From NCBI GenBank assembly GCA_005880525.1, contig VBFW01000004.1, positions 1 to 5,066 of the forward strand: a stretch of 5,066 bases of DNA. Reading direction: 5' to 3'. Shown here piece by piece: positions 1 to 4,367 of the stretch (position 1 is the first letter of the stretch; each line of letters begins with the position of its first letter). The notes below the pieces were generated by a model. The model had not been told where the DNA came from. It was given only the letters and a program-made list of their open reading frames with translations, and did no database searches. This DNA is from Chloroflexota bacterium (GTDB taxonomy: Bacteria > Chloroflexota > Dormibacteria > Dormibacterales > Dormibacteraceae). Both the position numbers and the translations under genes were made by a program.

Positions 1-1
1 G

Positions 2-535
2 TACATCAAAGCGGCGACGGGCATCGGCGCGGGACTCGTGATCGACGGCGCCCTGCTGCGCGGCGCCACCGGAACCGCGGGCGAGATCGGCCACACGACG
101 CTCGACGAGCGCGGCGCGCTGTGCTACTGCGGCAACCGCGGCTGCCTCGAGACGGTGGCGTCCGGGCCGGCGATCACGCGGCTCGTCGCGGAGGGAAACG
201 GCGACGCGCCGAGCCTGGCGGAGGTGATCGAGCGGGCGTCGGCGGGCGACGTGCGCTGTCGGCGCGCCATCTCCGACGCGGGCCGCGAGATCGGCGTCGC
301 GGTCGCCGGTCTGTGCAACCTGATCAACCCCGAGCGCGTGATCATCGGCGGCCTGCTGAGCCGCGCCGGCGACATCCTGCTGCAGCCTCTGCGCGAATCC
401 ATCCGCCGCCATGCCGTGCAGGCGGCCGCAGAGAGGGTGGACGTTCGCGCGGCCAGCTTTGTTGAGCGAGCTGAGCTGCTTGGAGCCCTGGCTCTGGCGC
501 TGCGCGGGCAGCGCGCTCACGAAGCTCTCAGCTAA
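2..535 (+). CDS. ROK-family protein, C-terminal part (sugar-responsive regulator or sugar kinase)
   Basis: Partial: the frame is open from the window's left edge to TAA at 533-535 (177 codons), so the N-terminus is missing. Seen: a glycine-rich TGIGAG loop near the left edge, then GEIGH, then the ROK zinc signature [10 protein letters not shown] (first cysteine at nt 122), giving the usual zinc ligands His (nt 92) plus three Cys. Further on, NPERVIIGG and a final helical stretch match the end of the ROK fold. ROK proteins are either cytoplasmic sugar kinases or NagC/XylR-type repressors with an N-terminal winged helix. The deciding N-terminal half and the catalytic Asp lie outside the window. 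The wording around the glycine loop ([14 protein letters not shown]) reminds me more of actinobacterial ROK regulators than of glucokinases, but this is a weak inference. The next gene starts 12 nt downstream with no terminator between, so read-through is possible, although the functions look unrelated. Confidence 0.88.
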   Translation, partial: YIKAATGIGAGLVIDGALLRGATGTAGEIGHTTLDERGALCYCGNRGCLETVASGPAITRLVAEGNGDAPSLAEVIERASAGDVRCRRAISDAGREIGVAVAGLCNLINPERVIIGGLLSRAGDILLQPLRESIRRHAVQAAAERVDVRAASFVERAELLGALALALRGQRAHEALS

Positions 536-547
536 AACTAGGACTCA

Positions 548-907
548 GTGAGTCGGAACCGGGCTGCGGTCGTGGCCGCTGTGCTTGTCGTTTTCGCGGT
601 CGTCGCGGCGTACCTCATCTACACGAACCAGGGTGGCGGCGGCAAGCCCGTCAGGTTCGACGTTACGGTCACCCATGGCGACACCATGAAGCCCAGCGAG
701 CTCGACGTCCACCAGAACGACATCGTCACCATCAACATCACCTGCGACTCAGACGGTGAGGTCCACCTGCATGGATACGACCACGCATTCGATTGCAAAG
801 TGGGGCAGGTGACCGCCTATTCGTTCAAAGCCGACAAGTCCGGCACGTTCGAGATCGAGTGGGAGAGCACGAGCAGGCACCTTGGTGACCTGGTCGTGGC
901 GCCATGA
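548..907 (+). CDS. Membrane-anchored small cupredoxin-like protein
   Basis: 119 residues from GTG, with AGGA at 540-543 as a plausible ribosome binding site. Residues about 7-25 form one hydrophobic helix (signal anchor, or uncleaved signal since no lipobox is seen). A Gly/Lys linker (29-33) then leads into an all-beta domain of about 85 residues, placing it on the outer face of the membrane. The domain has cupredoxin layout: FDVTV strand, a central HLHGYDHAF segment (73-81), and a C-terminal FEIEW...GDLVV strand pair. The classical type-1 copper set (Cys-x-His-x-Met loop near the end) is absent. Possible ligands are His73, His75, His79, Cys83 and His111, while Cys66 and Cys83 might instead form a disulfide. 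Its stop overlaps the next start (ATGA at 904-907), implying translational coupling to the ten-helix membrane protein. Role is inferred: copper binding or electron/metal handling with its membrane neighbours. It could equally be a structural domain without metal. Confidence 0.8.
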   Translation: MSRNRAAVVAAVLVVFAVVAAYLIYTNQGGGGKPVRFDVTVTHGDTMKPSELDVHQNDIVTINITCDSDGEVHLHGYDHAFDCKVGQVTAYSFKADKSGTFEIEWESTSRHLGDLVVAP

Positions 908-2304
908 GCCTGCAGCTGATCGGGATCCTTCTTCACGGGTTCGGGCCGCGATACGACCTGCCCATCTCGCGTTGGCTCTACTTCCTCGCGGCGGGTTTCG
1001 TGGTCGTCATCTCGTTCGTGCTCGTCGTGATCTTCGCGGGCGAGCAGGTCGGCGCCAAAGCGATCCAGTACCCGCGCAGGGCGTCGGCGTGGCTGACCTC
1101 GGCCGCGCGGTCGCCGTGGCCGCGAGGCGTCGGCGGCACGATCGGGGTGCTGGCGCTGGTGGCCGTCATCGTCTGCGGCTTCTTCGGCAACCAGAAGCGC
1201 CCGGACCTCAACCCGGCCGAGTACATCGTCTGGATCTACTTCTGGGCCGCGACGGTGATCCTGTCCGGGCTCGTCGGCAACCTCTGGTACCTCCTCAATC
1301 CGTGGGCGGCGATCTACGACGCCGTGAGCCGCCTCGTTCGGATCCGGCCGGCGCTGAGGCTGCCGAATGTCGGAGTGTGGCCGGCCGTATTTCTGTATCT
1401 GGCCTTCGCCTGCCTCGAGCTGACCTCCGGCATGTCGAACCAGCCGTGGTTCGTCGCCGTCGCCGTGCTCGCGTACACGTTTCTCACCCTCGCCGGCATG
1501 GTGCTGTTCGGGCGCGACGAGTGGCTCGGGCACTGCGAGGCGTTCACTGTGCTGTTCGACATCGTCGGCCGGTTCGGTCCTGTCGAGGCCGAACGCGACG
1601 AGGCGGGCCGCATCGTTGCGGTGTACCTGCGAACGTGGGGCGTCGGACTGCTCAAGCCCGGGCCCGCGGGCTGGGACCGCGTGATCTTCGTGATCCTGAT
1701 GCTGAGCACGCTCGCGTTCGACGGCGTGCTGTCCACTCCCGCATGGCAGGACTTCAACATCGCCCTCGAGCCCATCTGGCTTCCTCTGGGTGCGTCGGGC
1801 TTCTTCTTCGTGCGGACGCTGGGGCTGCTGCTGATGACAGTGACGTTCCTGCTCGTCTTCGTGGCCTTCATGCAGCTCGTCATGTATTTCGGCTCGCGCA
1901 AGGTAGATCTGACCGCGACCGTCTCGGCATTCGCGCTGACGCTCGTGCCCATCGCGCTGGTCTACAACGCCGCGCACAACTACGGCTACGTCACTGTGCA
2001 GTCGCAGCTTTTGATCCCGCTGCTCAACGACCCGCTGAGCAGGGGATGGAACCTGCTGCCGGCGGTGGCGCACTACCAGCCCAGCTTTGTCCTGGCGCAG
2101 GCGGCGATCGTCTGGTACGCGCAGGTGATCCTGATCGTGCTGGGCCATGTGATGGCCGTGTACCTGTCCCACCTGCGCGCCGGCGAGCGATTCCGCACCG
2201 CGGAGCGGGCTTTGCTCAGCCAGTACCCGATGCTGGTGCTGATGGTGGCCTACACAGTGGTGAGCCTGTCCATCCTCGCCGCGCCCACCACCGCGGGCGG
2301 ATGA
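904..2304 (+). CDS. Ten-helix integral membrane protein of unclear function
   Basis: 466 residues. The ATG start is fixed by the ATGA overlap with the cupredoxin-like gene. About ten membrane helices are visible, near residues 24-45, 78-95, 106-131, 157-174, 181-203, 260-278, 306-329, 338-356, 396-421 and 442-460. Between helices 5 and 6 there is a polar stretch of about 55 residues. Striking conserved-looking motifs are HGFGPRYDLP at the N-terminus (11-20), NPW (132-134), AHNYGY (357-362), a polar loop NDPLSRGWNLL (375-385) and GHVMAVYLSH (414-423). The His residues (11, 358, 415, 423) could bind metal. I recall this family pattern (HGFGxRYDLP, GHV...H) from proteins that some databases label 'fenitrothion hydrolase' and that sit beside cupredoxin and CtaG-like genes. 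That label probably says little about the native role. Position between a cupredoxin and ctaG suggests a copper- or respiration-linked membrane function; this is inference. A second ATGA at 2301-2304 marks where the next gene should begin. Confidence 0.8.
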   Translation: MSLQLIGILLHGFGPRYDLPISRWLYFLAAGFVVVISFVLVVIFAGEQVGAKAIQYPRRASAWLTSAARSPWPRGVGGTIGVLALVAVIVCGFFGNQKRPDLNPAEYIVWIYFWAATVILSGLVGNLWYLLNPWAAIYDAVSRLVRIRPALRLPNVGVWPAVFLYLAFACLELTSGMSNQPWFVAVAVLAYTFLTLAGMVLFGRDEWLGHCEAFTVLFDIVGRFGPVEAERDEAGRIVAVYLRTWGVGLLKPGPAGWDRVIFVILMLSTLAFDGVLSTPAWQDFNIALEPIWLPLGASGFFFVRTLGLLLMTVTFLLVFVAFMQLVMYFGSRKVDLTATVSAFALTLVPIALVYNAAHNYGYVTVQSQLLIPLLNDPLSRGWNLLPAVAHYQPSFVLAQAAIVWYAQVILIVLGHVMAVYLSHLRAGERFRTAERALLSQYPMLVLMVAYTVVSLSILAAPTTAGG

Positions 2305-2318
2305 TCATGCCGTCATAG
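2301..2318 (+). other. Likely original ctaG start, separated from its gene by a frame lesion
   Basis: ATGA at 2301-2304 overlaps the stop of the ten-helix gene exactly as at the previous junction (904-907). Reading from ATG 2301 gives M-I-M-P-S and then TAG at 2316-2318. Inserting a single base after 2314 would give M-I-M-P-S-I-D-V-T-W and join the open ctaG frame. No known slippery heptamer or RF2-type frameshift site is visible, so a lost base (real or from sequencing) is the simplest reading. Confidence 0.6.
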
Positions 2319-3088
2319 ACGTCACCTGGCCGTTCGATCTGTCCGTCTACGCGGGGCTGGTCGCGCTGTTCCTTGGCCACGCCTGGCTGGCGCGGGCCAG
2401 CGAAGACGCCACCGCCAGGCACACCTTCTACTTCCTTTCCGGGCTGGCCGTGCTGTGGGTGGCGCTGGAAACGCCAATCGACACCGTCAGTGACCGCTAC
2501 CTCGACTCGGTGCACATGCTGCAGCACGTGCTGCTGGGTTTCGTGGCGCCGCCACTGCTCCTGCTCGGCCTTTCACCGCGCATGGCGGGGCGGCTGATGC
2601 GGGTGCCACTGTTGCGCGCGATCACCGAGCCTGTGCCCGCCCAGGTCATCGGCGGCGCGGTGATGATCCTCTGGCACATCCCCGCCCTTTACGACGCGAC
2701 GCTGCGGTCGGAAGAGCTGCACATCGTCGAGCACATCACGTTCATCGGCGCGGGCGTGGCCCTGTTCTGGCCGGTGCTGAAGGACACGTCAGCACACTCG
2801 CGGTGGGAGATGTCGCCCGGCGTGAAGCTGCTGTACCTGCTGGTGGCGACCATCCCCCAGGACGGCGTCGCCCTGGCGCTCCTTTTCTCGCGCGAACCCT
2901 TCTACGAGTTCTACGCCCGCGTGCCGCGGCTGATCGATTCGCTCACGCCGGTGGTCGACCAGACCCTCGCCGGCGCGGTGCTGATGGTGCTCGGCAAGGC
3001 CACGATGCTGGTCTGCGGGCTCGCCATCTTCTTCCGCTGGTTCGGCCGCGAGCACCGGGCCGACCAGGCCGGCCTGGTCGCTCCATAG
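2315..3088 (+). CDS. ctaG: CtaG-like (caa3_CtaG family) membrane protein, start disrupted
   Basis: The family is recognised from HMLQH (nt 2513-2527) followed by a helix ending in PPLLLLG, then WHIP (2672-2683), HIVEH (2720-2734), LFWPVL and DQTLAG. These are the His-rich helix signatures of the caa3_CtaG family, associated with copper insertion into cytochrome c oxidase in Bacillus-type systems. About seven helices are expected, in the cytoplasmic membrane. The frame carries family-like sequence well upstream of the first usual start: from about 2315 it reads IDVTWPFDLSVYAGL and a full first helix. The first ATG/GTG/TTG in this frame is GTG 2450, and using it would delete that helix. ATG 2301, in ATGA overlap with the previous stop, is in another frame and meets TAG at 2316. 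One missing base between about 2301 and 2316 would explain everything. The start given here is where conserved-looking sequence begins, not a proven codon. No oxidase genes are in view, so the copper client is unknown. A short-lived or truncated product remains possible. Confidence 0.82.
   Translation: MDVTWPFDLSVYAGLVALFLGHAWLARASEDATARHTFYFLSGLAVLWVALETPIDTVSDRYLDSVHMLQHVLLGFVAPPLLLLGLSPRMAGRLMRVPLLRAITEPVPAQVIGGAVMILWHIPALYDATLRSEELHIVEHITFIGAGVALFWPVLKDTSAHSRWEMSPGVKLLYLLVATIPQDGVALALLFSREPFYEFYARVPRLIDSLTPVVDQTLAGAVLMVLGKATMLVCGLAIFFRWFGREHRADQAGLVAP
3061..3080. repeat. Perfect 20-bp palindrome at the end of ctaG
   Basis: Two 10-base arms, CGACCAGGCC and GGCCTGGTCG, are exact reverse complements with no spacer. 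As RNA this could fold as an 8-bp stem with a CCGG loop. It lies in the last codons of ctaG (encoding ADQAGLV), ends 8 nt before the stop and 40 nt before the cystathionine beta-synthase start, just upstream of a -10-like box. No T-run follows, so it is not a standard rho-independent terminator. An operator for a dimeric regulator of the sulfur genes, or a chance result of GC-rich coding sequence, are the alternatives. Confidence 0.5.
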
Positions 3089-3101
3089 CGCCCGTCGCGC
3101 A

Positions 3102-3107
3102 TAGAAT
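3102..3107 (+). promoter_or_regulatory. Possible -10 box (TAGAAT) for the cystathionine beta-synthase gene
   Basis: TAGAAT fits the TAnnnT form of a high-GC -10 element and is a rare A/T-rich patch in the 32-nt gap before the GTG at 3121. It would place the transcript start about 7 nt downstream, giving a very short leader. No clear -35 is seen; the expected -35 position falls at the edge of the palindrome at 3061-3080. Low confidence. Confidence 0.25.
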
Positions 3108-3109
3108 CC

Positions 3110-3113
3110 GAGG
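3110..3113 (+). promoter_or_regulatory. Shine-Dalgarno GAGG for the cystathionine beta-synthase gene
   Basis: GAGG lies 7 nt ahead of the GTG at 3121. This supports that GTG as the true start rather than the earlier in-frame ATG at 2803, which would overlap ctaG by nearly 300 bases with non-family sequence. Confidence 0.5.
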
Positions 3114-3120
3114 CAGTCAA

Positions 3121-4281
3121 GTGGAGTTCTCCGAGAGCATCCTCGACCTCGTCGGACACACCCCGATGGTGCGGCTGCAGAAGGTCGCCAGAGGCGTGAA
3201 GCCGGCGATCCTCGCCAAGCTCGAGCAGCTGAACCCGGGCGGCAGCGTGAAGGATCGAATCGCCCTCACGATGATCGAAGACGCCGAGCGGTCAGGGCTG
3301 CTGCGGCCGGGCGGGACCATCATCGAGCCGACCTCCGGCAACACCGGCCACGGCCTGGCGATGGTGGCCGCGATCAAGGGCTACAACATGGTCTTCGTGA
3401 TGCCCGACAAGATGTCGGCCGAGAAGATCAGCTTGCTGCGCGCGTACGGCGCGGACGTGGTCGTCTGCCCGACCAACGTCGAGCGGGAATCGCCGCAGTC
3501 GTACTACTCGGTCGCCGAGCGCCTGTCCCACGAGATTCCCGGCGCGTTCCAGCCCAACCAGTACTTCAACCAGCGCAACCCCGAGGCCCACTACCGCACG
3601 ACGGGGCCGGAGATCTGGGAGCAGACCGAAGGTCGCGTCGACGTTTTCGTCGCCGGCATGGGCACGGGCGGCACGATCAGCGGGGTCGCGCGATATCTGA
3701 AGGAAAAGAAGCCATCGGTCCAGATCGTCGGTGCCGATCCCGAGGGCTCGATCTACTCGGGGCCTGTCCACCCCTACAAGGTCGAGGGAGTGGGCGAGGA
3801 CTTCATGCCCGGAACGATGGACATCAAGCTCATCGACCAGGTGGTGCAGGTCAACGACAAGCAGTCGTTCGTGGCCGCGCGCAGACTGGCGCGCGAGGAA
3901 GGCATCCTCGTCGGCGGTTCGTCGGGCATGGCCCTGCACGCGGCTCTCGAGGTGGCGCGCGATCGCGGTCCTGACGACGTGATAGTGGTGCTGTTCCCCG
4001 ACACCGGCCGCAACTACCTGAGCAAGTTCTTCAACGACGAATGGATGCGCCAGAACGGATTCCTGGCGCGCCTGGGCGCGGTGCGAATCCGCGAGGTGAT
4101 GGCCGAGCACGCGCAGGGCATGCCGCCGCTGGTCACCGTCGAGGCCAGCCGGTGTCCACGGCCATGGATGCGCCGCTCAGCCAGGTGGGCGTGGACTCGT
4201 CGATCGACGACGCGTTCGAGCCGCTTCTGCGCGGCGAGCAGGCGGTGCTGGTGGTCGAGTCCGGCGAGCCCGTGGCCGTGA
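3121..4281 (+). CDS. cbs: Cystathionine beta-synthase, catalytic core intact, regulatory tail frameshifted
   Basis: Pyridoxal-phosphate enzyme joining homocysteine and serine to cystathionine in the cytoplasm, the first step of reverse transsulfuration. The GTG start gives VEFSESILDLVGHTP, the usual family N-terminus, with no heme-binding extension. Seen: NPGGSVKDR with the PLP lysine at residue 44, the SGNTG loop (72-76), the phosphate-binding GTGGT loop (181-185), VEGVGEDFMPGTMD (221-234) and GGSSG (265-269). The VEG-G-DF-P motif favours cystathionine beta-synthase over O-acetylserine sulfhydrylase. The core ends near residue 315. A regulatory CBS-domain tail starts correctly (IREVMAEHAQGMPPLVTVEAS, about 323-343), then the frame runs into about 42 Arg/Trp/Ser-rich residues unlike any CBS domain and stops at 4281 (386 residues). 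The second CBS domain continues in another frame to 4331. Relatives have about 455-465 residues. The core could still be active, as truncated CBS enzymes elsewhere are, but normal tail regulation should be lost. Confidence 0.88.
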   Translation: MEFSESILDLVGHTPMVRLQKVARGVKPAILAKLEQLNPGGSVKDRIALTMIEDAERSGLLRPGGTIIEPTSGNTGHGLAMVAAIKGYNMVFVMPDKMSAEKISLLRAYGADVVVCPTNVERESPQSYYSVAERLSHEIPGAFQPNQYFNQRNPEAHYRTTGPEIWEQTEGRVDVFVAGMGTGGTISGVARYLKEKKPSVQIVGADPEGSIYSGPVHPYKVEGVGEDFMPGTMDIKLIDQVVQVNDKQSFVAARRLAREEGILVGGSSGMALHAALEVARDRGPDDVIVVLFPDTGRNYLSKFFNDEWMRQNGFLARLGAVRIREVMAEHAQGMPPLVTVEASRCPRPWMRRSARWAWTRRSTTRSSRFCAASRRCWWSSPASPWP

Positions 4282-4331
4282 TCACGCGCTCCGACCTGCT
4301 CGAGTTCGTCGCGCATCGCGGGCAGCGCTGA
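4152..4331 (+). pseudogene. Detached second CBS domain of cystathionine beta-synthase (out of frame)
   Basis: In the frame one base behind the upstream gene, 4152-4331 reads VSTAMDAPLSQVGVDSSIDDAF, then EQAVLVVESGEPVAVITRSDLLEFVAHRGQR and a TGA stop. This is a typical second CBS domain (M-DAPL opening, avlVve-G-pv-viTRsDLL close). It has no start or ribosome binding site of its own and clearly belongs to the gene beginning at 3121. From the VM of IREVM (4099) to TRSDLL (4284) there are only about 62 codons, where a full CBS pair has roughly 110-120. So most of the first CBS domain is missing as well as the frame, pointing to a deletion of about 150 nt (not a multiple of three) near 4140-4152. 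Confidence 0.75.
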
Positions 4332-4332
4332 T

Positions 4333-4366
4333 TTCCCTCTCCCTCTGGGAGAGGGTAGGGTGAGGA
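4333..4366. repeat. Widespread-type palindromic intergenic repeat (CCCTCTCCC / GGGAGAGGG hairpin)
   Basis: Between the end of the beta-synthase region (4331) and the next gene (4368) lies CCCTCTCCC-TCT-GGGAGAGGG (4335-4355), a perfect 9-bp stem with a 3-nt loop, followed by TAGGGTGAGG. From memory this sequence, with its TAGGGTGAGG tail, is an abundant short dispersed palindrome in many GC-rich genomes. Read on the minus strand it gives the familiar spurious peptide pattern LTLPSPRGRGK. It fills almost the whole 36-nt gap. It has no T-run, so it may slow polymerase or protect mRNA ends but is not a canonical terminator. Confidence 0.75.
4357..4360 (+). promoter_or_regulatory. Shine-Dalgarno AGGG within the palindromic repeat
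   Basis: AGGG sits 7 nt ahead of the GTG at 4368, the best spacing available. The later GAGGA (4362-4366) is too close to the start. The site lies in the tail of the intergenic repeat, so the repeat appears to supply translation initiation for the next gene. Confidence 0.45.
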
Positions 4367-4367
4367 C

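Noticed and set aside
501..516. GCGC-rich inverted repeat near the end of the ROK gene
   Set aside because: Short arms within coding sequence of very high GC; expected by chance.
817..2172. Long minus-strand open frame (451 codons) across the membrane-protein region
   Set aside because: Its product is rich in Arg, Asp, His, Gln and Glu with no fold-like pattern, and it lies opposite a clear multi-helix protein. It is a typical antisense shadow in GC-rich DNA.
882..2318. Second + strand frame (478 codons) overlapping the ten-helix gene
   Set aside because: Arg/Ala-rich, low-complexity translation without helices or motifs, overlapped by a gene with ten clear membrane segments. Its only use is showing the TAG at 2316 that blocks ATG 2301.
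2313..2320. Programmed -1 frameshift to rescue ctaG
   Set aside because: A -1 slip at TCA would join the frames, but no slippery heptamer, upstream Shine-Dalgarno stimulator or downstream structure is visible, and it would occur only five codons after the start. A lost base is simpler.
2803..3120. Upstream extension of the beta-synthase frame back to ATG 2803
   Set aside because: The added residues are Arg/Ala/Pro-rich and unrelated to the family, and they overlap ctaG. GTG 3121 has a ribosome binding site and begins at the family's usual N-terminus.
3292..4110. Minus-strand frame (272 codons) opposite the beta-synthase
   Set aside because: Antisense to a strongly conserved PLP enzyme and rich in His, Arg and Asp; no recognisable protein features.
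4335..4355. Rho-independent terminator between the two sulfur genes
   Set aside because: The stem is strong, but neither strand has a T-run after it, and it is better explained as a dispersed repeat.
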